From positions 228,850-292,849 of the forward strand of contig SSXW01000003.1 in the NCBI GenBank assembly GCA_009469585.1: DNA of 64,000 bases, in the 5' to 3' direction. Shown one piece after another: positions 1 to 13,824 of the stretch (the first letter of the stretch is position 1; each line of letters opens with the position of its first letter). The translations under genes were made by a program, and so were the position numbers. This DNA is from Dechloromonas sp. Dech2017 (lineage in GTDB: Bacteria > Pseudomonadota > Gammaproteobacteria > Burkholderiales > Rhodocyclaceae). Under the pieces are notes generated by a model. It searched no databases. It was not told the origin of the DNA and saw nothing but the letters and a program-made list of their open reading frames with translations.

Positions 1-624
1 CTTGAGGATTTTTTGCCGCCAGTTGTCGGCGATGCCCGGGCAGGCGGCCAGGCTTTCCAGCTCGCCCGGGGCGGGACGATGCGACTGCCAGCAGCGCATG
101 GCCTCGGCCAGGGTCGGGCTGCCGGCCGGCGATGCTTCCCAGGCCAGACGGTCGCCTGGCGCCACCCGGCCCGGCGTCAGCACCCGCCAGTACCAGCCGG
201 TCAGGTTCTGCTCGGCGATGAAGGCGGCGATGCCTTCGCAGGCGAAGCGCTCGTCGATCTTCCAGCACGGGTTGCGCGGCTGGCAGACCTGCAGGCGGGC
301 GCTGCCCAGTTGCCAGATGTCGCCGATGCGGACGTCGCCCTCGTCGAGCTCGGCGGTGGAGATGTTTTCGCCCAGGCTGCCGACGACCAGTTGCCCGGCG
401 GCCTCGGGAAAGCGGGCGGCGAGCCGGGCGTAGTGGGCGGCCGGGTAGAGATGCACGGCCTTGTCCGGGCCGCCGTGCACGCGGCGGTCGGCCTGGTGGT
501 CGCCGACCAAGCCTTCCGGCCCGAGGTCGAGCGCCGTCGCGACCAACTGCTTGTAGATGCCGGTCGGTCGGCCGGATTCAGGGAGCGGGCGGATGCCGCC
601 GATGTAGAGAGAGACTTGAGGCAT
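1..624 (-). CDS. MOSC domain protein, YiiM-like (3' end outside window)
   Basis: Reading the minus strand from ATG at 624 gives 208 codons without a stop, so the C-terminus lies beyond base 1. The start MPQVSLYIGGIRPLP and the motif QPRNPCWKI, with its conserved Cys, fit the YiiM group of MOSC proteins. These handle molybdenum-cofactor sulfur chemistry, for example reduction of N-hydroxylated compounds. YiiM is about 220 residues, so only a short tail is missing. It begins 18 bases after the ROK kinase stop, probably in one operon. The exact substrate cannot be told from sequence. Confidence 0.85.
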   Translation of the reverse strand, partial: MPQVSLYIGGIRPLPESGRPTGIYKQLVATALDLGPEGLVGDHQADRRVHGGPDKAVHLYPAAHYARLAARFPEAAGQLVVGSLGENISTAELDEGDVRIGDIWQLGSARLQVCQPRNPCWKIDERFACEGIAAFIAEQNLTGWYWRVLTPGRVAPGDRLAWEASPAGSPTLAEAMRCWQSHRPAPGELESLAACPGIADNWRQKILK

Positions 625-642
625 GGGAGGCGAATTTTGCCA

Positions 643-1536
643 TCAATTCCACAGCCATGCTGCGCCGCGTACGCCCGACGAGTCGCCATGGACGGGCGGC
701 AAAAAGCGGGTTCGGAAAACGTCGGAAAAAACGTGTCGACCGCAGCACTCGGGCAGATTGCGGTACAGCCGCGCCATGTTGGAGAGGCCGCCGCCGAGTA
801 CGATGACCTCGGGGTCGAGCAGGTTGATGACGCCGGCCAGGGCCCGGCCGAGCCGTTCCTCGTAGCGGCAGAGCGTCGCTTCGCTGGCGGCGTCGCCAGC
901 CGCGGCGGCGGCGTCGATGGCGGAGGCGTCGACGTCCTGGCCGGTGTGCCGGCGATGATCGGCGGTCAGCGCCGGGCCGGAGAGATAGGCCTCGACGCAG
1001 CCCTGCCGGCCGCAGTAGCAGGCGGGCAGCGGCAGGTCGTCGCCGGTCGGCAGGGGCAGGGGATTGTGGCCCCACTCGCCGGCGATGGCGTTGGCCCCGG
1101 TCAGGACCCGGCGGTCGATGACGATGCCGCCGCCGACCCCGGTGCCGAGGATGGCGCCGAAGACGATACCGGCATCGCGGCCGGCGCCGTCGATGGCTTC
1201 CGACAGCGCGAAGCAGTTGGCATCGTTGGCCAGCCGGATTTCGCGCTGCAGCAATGCCTGCAGGTCGCGACGCAGGGGGCGGCCGATCAGGCAGGTCGAG
1301 TTGGCGTTCTTGATCAGCCCGCTGGCCAGCGATTCGGCGCCGGGAATGCCGAGGCCGACGCTGCCCCGTTGGCCGAGCGCGTTCTCGGTCGCCTCGACCA
1401 GCCCGGCGACGGCCATCAGCGTCGCCATGTAGTCGCCCTGCGGGGTGGCGACGCGTTGACGCAACAGCGTCCGGCCATCGTCGGCCAAGGCGATGATCTC
1501 GATCTTCGTGCCGCCGAGGTCGATGCCCAGCCGCAT
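643..1536 (-). CDS. ROK family sugar kinase (fructokinase/NagK type)
   Basis: The 297-residue protein has the ROK phosphate-binding start (DLGGTK at residues 6-11), the catalytic stretch ANDANCF and the zinc motif CYCGRQGCVEAYLSG near residue 180. It should phosphorylate a hexose or amino-hexose with ATP in the cytoplasm. Length is normal for the family. Its ATG overlaps the stop of the upstream methyltransferase-like gene (ATGA), so the two are probably translationally coupled. The substrate (fructose, glucose or N-acetylglucosamine) is not resolved. One copy of the dispersed GTCGAC motif lies near its C-terminus (713-749). Confidence 0.88.
   Translation of the reverse strand: MRLGIDLGGTKIEIIALADDGRTLLRQRVATPQGDYMATLMAVAGLVEATENALGQRGSVGLGIPGAESLASGLIKNANSTCLIGRPLRRDLQALLQREIRLANDANCFALSEAIDGAGRDAGIVFGAILGTGVGGGIVIDRRVLTGANAIAGEWGHNPLPLPTGDDLPLPACYCGRQGCVEAYLSGPALTADHRRHTGQDVDASAIDAAAAAGDAASEATLCRYEERLGRALAGVINLLDPEVIVLGGGLSNMARLYRNLPECCGRHVFSDVFRTRFLPPVHGDSSGVRGAAWLWN
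713..749 (-). repeat. dispersed uptake-like motif, copy 1
   Basis: Read on the minus strand: AGTGCTGCGGTCGAC, then ACG, TTTTTT, CCGACG and TTTT. The core matches perfectly, but both tracts are T rather than A. It lies inside the ROK kinase gene. The motif family is described in the first finding. Confidence 0.7.
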
Positions 1537-2186
1537 CAGACGCGAACGGCGATGCCCTTGACGTTACCGTGGGTGGTGGTCAGGGTGCGCAGCACGCTGG
1601 CCCCGGCTTCGTGCAGCAGCATGAACAGGTTGCGCTCGGTGTACAGGCAGACCGGCTCGCGGATGTCGTATTTGTCGGCGAGGGCCGGTGCGAGCGAGGT
1701 AAAACGCTGGCCGACCGGCTGGCCGCCAGCGGCGTAGCCTTCGCCCAGTTCGGAATGCAGGCCGAGGATGGAGACGTAGAGCTTGCCGCCGATCTTCAGC
1801 TTGCGCATCAGTTGGCGCAGGGATTCCCGGGCCGTTTCGTAGGGCAGGGCGCACAGCCCGCGGCGGACGACGATGACATCGAAGGGCTCGCCGCGCGGGT
1901 GTTCCGGCAGGTTCACCAGATCGCCGGGGGCGAAGCTCATCAGTTCCTGGTAGCCGCTGGCCAGGATGCGGCCTTCGACCTGGCTGCGGTGGGCCGGGAT
2001 GTCGGCGATGACGACCTGGGCGCCGAGGCGGACGAACTTGAGGGCCAGTTCGCAGCGCTTGTCGGGTACGATCAGCACGGTCACCCGGTGGTCGACGCGC
2101 TGCCGCTTGACGCATTCTTCGAGTGCGTAGCGCTCGAGTTCGTCGGAACCGGTATCCAGCGGATTGGCGATAATATTGGTTGTCAT
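1536..2186 (-). CDS. SAM-dependent methyltransferase-like protein
   Basis: The 216-residue protein looks like a class I methyltransferase fold. There is a glycine-poor motif I region (VLIVPDKRCELALKFVRLG), an acidic strand end (VVIADIPAH) and the later strand FDVIVVRRGLCALPYE. A helix-loop RKLKIGGKLYVSILG resembles the usual post-motif. The canonical GxGxG is absent, so it may be a divergent or inactive member. SD GGGGAG precedes the ATG. It heads the ROK/MOSC gene set. The substrate is unknown. Confidence 0.6.
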   Translation of the reverse strand: MTTNIIANPLDTGSDELERYALEECVKRQRVDHRVTVLIVPDKRCELALKFVRLGAQVVIADIPAHRSQVEGRILASGYQELMSFAPGDLVNLPEHPRGEPFDVIVVRRGLCALPYETARESLRQLMRKLKIGGKLYVSILGLHSELGEGYAAGGQPVGQRFTSLAPALADKYDIREPVCLYTERNLFMLLHEAGASVLRTLTTTHGNVKGIAVRV

Positions 2187-2267
2187 GTGGCGTCTCCCCG
2201 TGGTTCATTGTGCATGAAGGCCGGGGGCGATGACAACCGACCATCAGGTGAGGCGAGAGGAAAGACC

Positions 2268-2603
2268 ATGCTAGTACGTTTCATGTCCAGCGAGACCGGG
2301 GAAATCCTGATGTTCGCCGATCCGGCGCGCAGTCTGCTGCAGGCCATCGGCAAGGCGACGACGGCGCGCGGCACCTTCACCCGCGAGGAAATGCCGGCCG
2401 CCGCCGCCGCCCTGCGCGCCGCCGTGGCTCGGGCCGCAGCGCCGCCGCCGGTCGACGACGACGGCGAGGAGGATGCCTGGGGCAAGGCGGAACCGGTGGT
2501 GGTGCTCGGCCAGCGGGCCTGGCCGCTGATCGACATGCTGGAGCGCACGGCGCAGGGCGGCAGCAAGGCCAATATCGTCTGGGAGGCGCCGGCCGATTTC
2601 TGA
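2268..2603 (+). CDS. DUF1840 protein
   Basis: This 111-residue protein starts MLVRFMSSETGEILMFAD and contains FTREEMPAAAAALRAAV, the typical pattern of the small betaproteobacterial DUF1840 family, whose function is unknown. The chosen ATG at 2268 has SD GAGAGGAAAG and gives the family's usual length. Longer readings upstream run antisense through the methyltransferase gene and are not credible. It is transcribed divergently from that gene. Confidence 0.85.
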   Translation: MLVRFMSSETGEILMFADPARSLLQAIGKATTARGTFTREEMPAAAAALRAAVARAAAPPPVDDDGEEDAWGKAEPVVVLGQRAWPLIDMLERTAQGGSKANIVWEAPADF

Positions 2604-2625
2604 CCGCCGGCCGGGCGGCTGCGCC

Positions 2626-2988
2626 TCAGATGCCGAAGCCGCCGGCGATGCCGTCGATGGCCTGTCGCAGTTCCAGCTCGAAACGGTCGACCAGCGAGTC
2701 GGGCGGCGCTTCGCTGCGGCCGAGGGCGATTTCCAGCTGGTGGGCGGCGCTCTGCAGGGCGCCGGCGCCGATCGTGGCGGCCAGGCCCTTGGCGCTGTGG
2801 GCGCGCCGTTCGGCAGCGGAAAAATCGCCGCTGGCGATGGTTTCCCGGATGGCGGCGGAGTCGTTGGCGAAACGGGCATGGAAGTCGCGCAGCACCTTTT
2901 CGTAGAGCGCAGCCTTGTTCATCATCCGCTTCAGGCCCTCGGCCTTGTCGATGCCGGGGAGCTCCGGAAGTCCGTCGGTGGTGGTCAT
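2626..2988 (-). CDS. HPt domain phosphotransfer protein
   Basis: The 120-residue, all-helical protein has the histidine phosphotransfer motif AHSAKGLAATIGA. His64 is the expected phosphorylation site. No receiver or kinase domain is fused, so it is a free-standing relay protein that would pass phosphate between a hybrid kinase and a response regulator elsewhere. The next gene upstream on the same strand (3049-3615) also looks signalling-related. Partners are not identifiable here. Confidence 0.85.
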   Translation of the reverse strand: MTTTDGLPELPGIDKAEGLKRMMNKAALYEKVLRDFHARFANDSAAIRETIASGDFSAAERRAHSAKGLAATIGAGALQSAAHQLEIALGRSEAPPDSLVDRFELELRQAIDGIAGGFGI

Positions 2989-3048
2989 GGTCGTCTTTCT
3001 GCCTGCGCTTTCAGGTGGGAAGTTTCATGATGCATGGATAGCCGGGGT

Positions 3049-3615
3049 TCAGAATAACTCAATATCGTCGTTCTTGTCCCTCATGTCGGCCATGAAGCGC
3101 GCGATCGCCGCCTGGACCGGGACGCCCTGCATGACGGCTTCGAACATGGCGACTTCCTCGCGGGTCGAGTATTTTTTCTTGATGTACTGCTGCAGCCCGA
3201 CCCATTCGGCGGGCTGGTCGACACGCTTCCCGTCGCCGACCAGTTCGCCCAGTTCGCCGAGGCTGAGGCCGACGTGGGCCAGGCGCTGGACCAGCTTGTC
3301 GTAGAACTGGAAGGCGATGATGGCCTGGCGGACCATGCCCGAGACGTGGCCGGAAATGCCCTCCAGGTGCCGCTTGGCGGCGCCGACCTCGCCGTCGTCG
3401 GGCAGCGTGCGCAGGGTGTCGGTGATGGTCTGCATGTCGTCGGCCATGCCGGTGAAGGCGTGGGTCAGCACCTCGACCGAGCTGTTGCTGTCGGTCATCG
3501 CCGCCTCGATCTGGGCGGCGGCCAGTTCGATCATCAGCACGGTTTCCCGGACCTGGCTCCAGTCCCGGTCGGGGGTGTGCGCGGTGGTGCCGCGCGGCGG
3601 CGTTTCCCTGGTCAT
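3049..3615 (-). CDS. hypothetical protein, possibly chemotaxis/phosphatase related
   Basis: This is a 188-residue helical protein. The segment AIIAFQFYDKLVQRLAHV resembles the helical QFQD-type stretch of CheZ-like and related signalling proteins, but I do not recognise a family with certainty. I chose the ATG at 3615 because SD GAGGG precedes it. A longer start at 3702 would overlap the divergent amidase gene. It is followed by the HPt gene, which supports a role in a phosphorelay. Confidence 0.6.
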   Translation of the reverse strand: MTRETPPRGTTAHTPDRDWSQVRETVLMIELAAAQIEAAMTDSNSSVEVLTHAFTGMADDMQTITDTLRTLPDDGEVGAAKRHLEGISGHVSGMVRQAIIAFQFYDKLVQRLAHVGLSLGELGELVGDGKRVDQPAEWVGLQQYIKKKYSTREEVAMFEAVMQGVPVQAAIARFMADMRDKNDDIELF

Positions 3616-3700
3616 CCGATTTCCCTCGTCATGGCGCAGCAGGCTCGCCCCGGCTCGGGGCTGATGGGCAAACATCTTAAGTTCGCCGGATAATTCGTGC

Positions 3701-4441
3701 ATGAACTATTTTTGTCTTTTTGCCCTGTTATTGCCGTCGACCGCAGCGCTCGCCGCGCCGCCCCTGGTCGCCGTCGACGTCGGCCACGGCGGCAAGGATG
3801 CCGGGGCGATCAGCGCCCGCGGGCGCAGCGAGTTCGATTTCAACCGCGATTTCGCCGGCCGCCTGGCCGACACCCTGCGCCAGCGCCGGCTCGGCGTGCG
3901 CGAGGTCAATTTCGACGGCAACATCGGCAGCCTGGCGGCGCGGCCGCAGGCGGCGGCGGGCAGCGATTTCTTCATCGCCATCCACCACGACTCGATCGGC
4001 GAGCAGTGGTTGCGCGACTGGGAATGGGAGGGGAGGCCGCAGCGCTACACCGAGGTCAAGCGCGGCTACGGCATCTTCGTTTCGGCCAACAACCCCGATC
4101 TGCCGACCAGCCTGCGCTGCGCCTCGACCATCGGCGCCATGATGCGCCGGGCCGGTTTCGTGCCGACCCCGTGGCACGGCCGCAAGCACCAGCCGGCCGA
4201 TGCCGACAACGGCGTCTGGTACTACGACAACCTCGTCGTCCTCTACCGGACGACGCTGCCCGCCGTGCTCTTCGAGGCCGGGGTCATCAAGCATCGCGAC
4301 GAGGAACTGGAACTGCGCGACCCGGTGCGCCAGGCGCGCATGGCCGACGCCGTGACCACCGGCATCGCCGCCTGCCTGTACGTCAGCTCGGCGGCCGATG
4401 AAGAGCCGGCCGGCAGTCCTGCGGTCGACCCGGAAAAATAG
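3701..4441 (+). CDS. N-acetylmuramoyl-L-alanine amidase (Amidase_3)
   Basis: The 246-residue protein has a signal peptide (residues 1-18, ending TAALAAPP) and an Amidase_3 domain. It has zinc-site motifs VDVGHGGKDAG and AIHHDSIG and the catalytic Glu in VLFEAGVIKHRDEE. It would cleave the stem peptide from murein in the periplasm. It lacks the AMIN targeting domain of AmiC, so localisation may differ. Two dispersed motif copies sit at its ends: one in the signal peptide (3707-3750) and one across its stop codon (4417-4450), encoding the terminal SPAVDPEK. Confidence 0.88.
   Translation: MNYFCLFALLLPSTAALAAPPLVAVDVGHGGKDAGAISARGRSEFDFNRDFAGRLADTLRQRRLGVREVNFDGNIGSLAARPQAAAGSDFFIAIHHDSIGEQWLRDWEWEGRPQRYTEVKRGYGIFVSANNPDLPTSLRCASTIGAMMRRAGFVPTPWHGRKHQPADADNGVWYYDNLVVLYRTTLPAVLFEAGVIKHRDEELELRDPVRQARMADAVTTGIAACLYVSSAADEEPAGSPAVDPEK
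3707..3750 (-). repeat. dispersed uptake-like motif, copy 2
   Basis: Minus-strand reading: AGCGCTGCGGTCGAC, GGC, AATAA, CAGGGC, AAAAA, GAC, AAAAA. The core is perfect and there are three A-rich tracts. It lies in the amidase signal-peptide coding region. Confidence 0.65.
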
Positions 4442-4450
4442 GCAAAAACC
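4417..4450 (+). repeat. dispersed uptake-like motif, copy 3
   Basis: Plus strand: CCTGCGGTCGAC, CCGG, AAAAATA, GGC, AAAAA, CC. It is one of the cleanest copies and spans the amidase stop codon. Confidence 0.75.
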
Positions 4451-4459
4451 GAATCTCGG

Positions 4460-5473
4460 TCAGAGAAAAACCGGTTCCGGCTGCAGGTCGACGGCGAACT
4501 TGTCGCGCACGGCCTGCTGCACGGCGGCCATCGTCCGTTGCACGTCGCGGCCGGTGGCGCCGCCGTGGTTGACCAGGACCAGCGCCTGTTTCTCGTACAT
4601 GCCGACCGGGCCGAGCGCCTTGCCTTTCCAGCCGGCCTGCTCGATCAGCCAGCCGGCGGCCAGCTTGACCCGGCCGTCGGCCTGCGGGTAGCACGGCAGG
4701 CCGGGGAAATCGGCGGCCAGCGCGGCGGCCTGGGCGGCCGGCAGTACCGGGTTGTGGAAGAAGCTGCCGGCGTTGGGCGTCAGCGCCGGGTCGGGCAGCT
4801 TGCGCCGGCGGATGGCGACGATGGCGGCGGCCACCGCCTGCGGCGTCGGCGCGGCGGCATCGGCCGCGGCCAGCTCGCGGGCCAGCTCGGCGTAGCCGAC
4901 ATGGGCCCGCCAGGCCTTGGGCAGGCGGAAAAGCACCGAGCAGATGGCCATCCGGCCGTCGAGGTGCCAGCCCTGCTGCTTGAACAGGCTGTCGCGGTAG
5001 GCGAAACGGCAAGCGCTGCGGTCGACAGTAAAAAACGCCTGTTTTTCGAAATCCCAGGCCGTCACCGCATGCAGCAGCTCGCCGACTTCCAGCCCGTAGG
5101 CGCCGATGTTCTGGATCGGCGCGGCGCCGACCGTGCCGGGAATCAGCGACAGGTTCTCCAGCCCCGGCCAGCCCTCGGCCAGCGTCCATTGCACGAAGTC
5201 GTGCCAGTTCTCGCCGGCCCCGGCCTCGACGTAGAAGGCCTCGCCGTCCTCGCCGGCCAGCCGCCTGCCGGGGATGGCCATGTGCAGCACCAGCCGGTCG
5301 ACATCGCCGGTCAACACCAGGTTGCTGCCGCCGCCGAGGACGAAGCGGCGCCGCCCGGCCAGCGCCGGGTCGGCCAGCTGGGCGGCCGCGGTGACCCGCA
5401 GGTAATACGCCGCCCGGCCGGGCAGGGCCAGGGTGTTGCAGGGGGCGAGGTCGATGCCGGTGGCGAAATCCAT
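4460..5473 (-). CDS. murB: UDP-N-acetylenolpyruvoylglucosamine reductase
   Basis: The 337-residue MurB reduces the enolpyruvyl group of UDP-GlcNAc-enolpyruvate to UDP-MurNAc with NADPH and FAD. FAD-binding motifs include [12 protein letters not shown] and [20 protein letters not shown]. The catalytic region is [19 protein letters not shown], with the Ser and C-terminal QPEPVFL expected for type I MurB. The start at 5473 ([17 protein letters not shown]) matches the family's N-terminus. The open frame continues upstream only through antisense of metH. It runs convergent to the amidase and follows the HAD phosphatase by 11 bases. Motif copy 4 lies in mid-gene. Confidence 0.93.
   Translation of the reverse strand: MDFATGIDLAPCNTLALPGRAAYYLRVTAAAQLADPALAGRRRFVLGGGSNLVLTGDVDRLVLHMAIPGRRLAGEDGEAFYVEAGAGENWHDFVQWTLAEGWPGLENLSLIPGTVGAAPIQNIGAYGLEVGELLHAVTAWDFEKQAFFTVDRSACRFAYRDSLFKQQGWHLDGRMAICSVLFRLPKAWRAHVGYAELARELAAADAAAPTPQAVAAAIVAIRRRKLPDPALTPNAGSFFHNPVLPAAQAAALAADFPGLPCYPQADGRVKLAAGWLIEQAGWKGKALGPVGMYEKQALVLVNHGGATGRDVQRTMAAVQQAVRDKFAVDLQPEPVFL
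5013..5048 (+). repeat. dispersed uptake-like motif, copy 4
   Basis: Plus strand: GCGCTGCGGTCGAC, AGT, AAAAAA, CGCCTG, TTTTT, CG. It lies antisense within murB, where the protein reads [11 protein letters not shown]. Confidence 0.75.
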
Positions 5474-5484
5474 GCCGGGGGGCT

Positions 5485-6141
5485 TCAGTCGGCGAGCAGC
5501 AGCGCCGCCAGCGCCGCCGGCGCCGCGGCCGACCGCCAGCCGGCGCGCATCTCGGCCGGGCTCAGGCTGCCGTAGCCCCAGGTGGCGGCGATGAAGGGCA
5601 GGCCGTTGGCGTCGGCCGACTCGCCGTCCTCGCTGCGGTCGCCGATGTAGATCGCCTGCTCCCGGGCGATGCCGTGGTCGGCGAGCAGCCGGCCGATCAT
5701 CGCCGCCTTGTCGGGCAGGCGCGGCGTGAACAGGTCGAGGGCATAGACGTGCGCGAAATGGCCGGCCCAGCCGAGATGGTCGAGGATCAGCCGGGTCGGG
5801 TGGAGGCGCTTGTTGGTGGCGATCGACAGCGTCAGCCCGGCGCCGGCCAGGTCGGCGAGCAGTTCGCCGACCCCGGCGAAGGCGGCGGTCGCCTGGTAGC
5901 CTTCGCTGTCGTAGCTGGCCTTGAAGGCCTCGGCCAGCCGGGCGAGCAGGGCGGGGTCGGCGCTGCCCGAGAGCAGCTGCAGCGTCTCGGCCAGCGGCGG
6001 GCCGATGACGCTGGCGTCGATGGCGCGGGCCGGGGCGACGCCGCTCCGGGCGAAGGCCTCGCGAAAGCTGGCGAGGATGGCCGGCGCCGAATCGATCAGC
6101 GTACCGTCGAGGTCGAAGAGGATGTGCGGGGTGCGGGGCAT
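5485..6141 (-). CDS. HAD-superfamily hydrolase, phosphoglycolate phosphatase-like
   Basis: This 218-residue HAD phosphatase has motif [11 protein letters not shown], motif II (SIATNK), a motif III lysine in [10 protein letters not shown] and motif [13 protein letters not shown]. The helical cap between residues 20 and 85 and the overall length fit the Gph/PgmB group. It would dephosphorylate a small phosphometabolite. Gph in E. coli removes 2-phosphoglycolate formed in DNA repair, but the substrate here is an inference. It lies between metH and murB on the same strand. Confidence 0.82.
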   Translation of the reverse strand: MPRTPHILFDLDGTLIDSAPAILASFREAFARSGVAPARAIDASVIGPPLAETLQLLSGSADPALLARLAEAFKASYDSEGYQATAAFAGVGELLADLAGAGLTLSIATNKRLHPTRLILDHLGWAGHFAHVYALDLFTPRLPDKAAMIGRLLADHGIAREQAIYIGDRSEDGESADANGLPFIAATWGYGSLSPAEMRAGWRSAAAPAALAALLLAD

Positions 6142-6162
6142 GGCGTGGCGTGGTCCAGCAAA

Positions 6163-9828
<3,666 letters not shown>

Positions 9829-9867
9829 GATCACCTCGGCAAAGCAGGATTGCGCCGGGCACGCCGC

Positions 9868-9913
9868 AAAAACGAACGGCGCCACAAACCGGCTGTGGTT
9901 TGCGAGCGCCGTT
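9868..9913 (-). terminator. intrinsic terminator, expression platform of metH riboswitch
   Basis: On the minus strand AACGGCGC (9913-9906) pairs with GCGCCGTT (9882-9875). An inner CAAACC/GGTTTG stem closes over a six-base loop, and CGTTTTT follows. The 5' arm overlaps the GGCGCTC that the SAH aptamer needs, so ligand binding and termination should be mutually exclusive. SAH would then switch metH on. Confidence 0.8.
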
Positions 9914-9980
9914 GATCATTGCCGAGCCTGGCCCCGGCATTCAGGCAAAAGCTTGAACAGGGTCGCAGCGCTCCTCGGCA
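9903..9980 (-). promoter_or_regulatory. S-adenosylhomocysteine (SAH) riboswitch
   Basis: The minus-strand leader of metH carries the conserved SAH-riboswitch blocks GCCGAGGAGCGCTGC, GCCAGGCTCGGC and AACGGCGCTC. GCCGAG (9979-9974) pairs with CTCGGC (9926-9921). GAGCGC (9973-9968) can form the pseudoknot with GCGCTC (9909-9904). SAH riboswitches are known upstream of metH and ahcY genes in proteobacteria. They raise expression when SAH accumulates, so that homocysteine is remethylated. Confidence 0.88.
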
Positions 9981-10076
9981 GAGGCCGTAGTGTACCGGGC
10001 GCCGGGGCGGCTGCCAAGTTAAGCGCCTGATTTTGCGGCAAAGGCCGGCCTGCTCGCCCGCCCGCCCGGCAAAAGC

Positions 10077-11633
10077 TCAGGCGGTCTCGCCGGCGTAGGT
10101 GGCAATGGCGTTGCGCCCGGCGTCCTTGGCCCGATACATCGCGCTGTCGGCTGCCTTGCGCAGCATGTCGAGATTGACCCCGTCGGCCGGGCAAATGGCC
10201 AGGCCGATGCTGCACGACAGGCGGATCTCGCCGGCCGTGGTGTCGATCGGCTCGGATACGGCGGCGAGCAGTTTCCGGCCGACGCTGTCAACATCGGCCG
10301 GGCCGGCCACCTCGGGCAGCAGGATGACGAATTCGTCGCCGCCATGGCGGGCCGCCGTGTCGCCGCTGCGCAGCTGGCCGGCCATCCGCCCGGCGCAGGC
10401 GACCAGCACCTGATCGCCGACGTCGTGGCCATGGCGATCGTTGATTTCCTTGAAATGGTCGAGATCGACCAGCATCAGGGCGAACGACCGGCCGTTCCGT
10501 TGCCAGTTGTGAAGCGCCTGCGCGAAGCGGTCGGCGAACAGGAAGCGGTTGGGCAGGCCGGTCAGCAGGTCGTGCGTCGCCAGGTAGGCTGAACGCTCCT
10601 GCTCGACCTCGGCGCGGTCCAGGCTCAGGTAGTGGCGCACCTTCACCCAGGGGACGGCGAGGAGGGCGATGCCGAGCACGGCGATCATGATCTTCTCCGG
10701 CTGCAGCAGATCGTCCCAGCGCATCTGGCGCGAAAAGCGCATCAGCATCGGCTGGGACGCGTTGTCGATGGCCAGTTGCCGGGAGAAGCGGGGCAAGGTG
10801 AGGCGTTCGAGGCGGTCGGCTTCGGGGGCGGCCTGCTCGAACAGCAGGGTTTCCGGGTTGCCCGGCGAGATGACGTCGGCCGAGAAGCCGATGTGGGCGT
10901 AGCCAGCTTCCCGGCTTCTGGCCGGGATCAGGTCCTCGGCCTTGATGAGCAGCAAGGCCATCATCGAGTCGCCGAAAAAGTCGGCCGCCGCCGGCGCCTT
11001 GCCGGCTGGCCGCCGCACCTCGCGGAGCAGGATGTAGGCATTGCCGCCCTCGTACATGCGGAATACTGGCGAGACGACCGCCTTGATGTCGCGCTGGGCG
11101 AGGGCCATGGTCCGCGCCAGGTAATCGACCGTTTCCAGGCGCAGCCCGTAGATGGCTTCGGCCTCGGGTAGTGCCGGATGCATGAAGAGGATGGGCCAGG
11201 TGGCGCTCTTGCGGCCATCGTCCGGGGCGCTGCGACCGGTGATCTCGGCGAAGTTCTTGAGCGTGAAGTCGGCTCGCCAGTGGGCCCGCAAGCTACTCTG
11301 GAAGACGGCTTCGTCGCCTGCCGCCAGCTTGCGGGCGACTTCCAGCATGTAGATGTGGGGGTAGGCGGCCGTTGCCGCGGCGGCGTAGCGTACGGTGGCA
11401 GCCGTATCGCTGCGGTCGACGGCCTGCAGGAAGGCCGAGAAGCCGGCGAGGACGGCCTCGTTTGTGTCGAGCTTGAGCCGGACATCGCCCATCAGCAGCC
11501 GGACGTCGGCCTCGAAACGGGACTCCCAGCGCTGCAACTGCGCCGACACCAGGGTGTGGGCGGCGATGGCGACGGCGCCCAGCCAGGCGGTCAGCAAGAT
11601 GAGGAGTGTGGGACGGAAGCGGTGGCGGGGCAT
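10077..11633 (-). CDS. diguanylate cyclase with periplasmic sensor domain
   Basis: The roughly 518-residue membrane protein has an N-terminal TM helix (LLILLTAWLGAVAIAA), a CHASE-like periplasmic region of about 270 residues, a second TM helix (IMIAVLGIALLAVPWV) and a GGDEF domain. The active site is RHGGDEF. RSGD, five residues before it, is the RxxD inhibitory site, so c-di-GMP feedback is likely. It would make c-di-GMP in response to an extracellular signal. I favour ATG 11633 because SD AAGGA lies nine bases upstream. ATG 11642 is also possible. Confidence 0.88.
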   Translation of the reverse strand: MPRHRFRPTLLILLTAWLGAVAIAAHTLVSAQLQRWESRFEADVRLLMGDVRLKLDTNEAVLAGFSAFLQAVDRSDTAATVRYAAAATAAYPHIYMLEVARKLAAGDEAVFQSSLRAHWRADFTLKNFAEITGRSAPDDGRKSATWPILFMHPALPEAEAIYGLRLETVDYLARTMALAQRDIKAVVSPVFRMYEGGNAYILLREVRRPAGKAPAAADFFGDSMMALLLIKAEDLIPARSREAGYAHIGFSADVISPGNPETLLFEQAAPEADRLERLTLPRFSRQLAIDNASQPMLMRFSRQMRWDDLLQPEKIMIAVLGIALLAVPWVKVRHYLSLDRAEVEQERSAYLATHDLLTGLPNRFLFADRFAQALHNWQRNGRSFALMLVDLDHFKEINDRHGHDVGDQVLVACAGRMAGQLRSGDTAARHGGDEFVILLPEVAGPADVDSVGRKLLAAVSEPIDTTAGEIRLSCSIGLAICPADGVNLDMLRKAADSAMYRAKDAGRNAIATYAGETA

Positions 11634-11745
11634 GGTCGTCATTCCTTTTCCGGTCACTGTCCCATGACGGCCGCTTTAAGTAAATATGCCCTCGGTGTTA
11701 GCCGAGGGGCCTGCGCCGCGCGGCCGGAGGATGTCGGGGCGGCTT

Positions 11746-13820
<2,075 letters not shown>

Positions 13821-13824
<4 letters not shown>

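Noticed and set aside
13..1737. A 574-codon plus-strand open frame
   Set aside because: It runs antisense through three recognisable genes (MOSC, ROK, methyltransferase-like) and has no domain of its own.
11406..11430. CGCTGCGGTCGAC in the diguanylate cyclase gene as a further motif copy
   Set aside because: The core is perfect but no A/T tract follows within 30 bases, so it was not counted.
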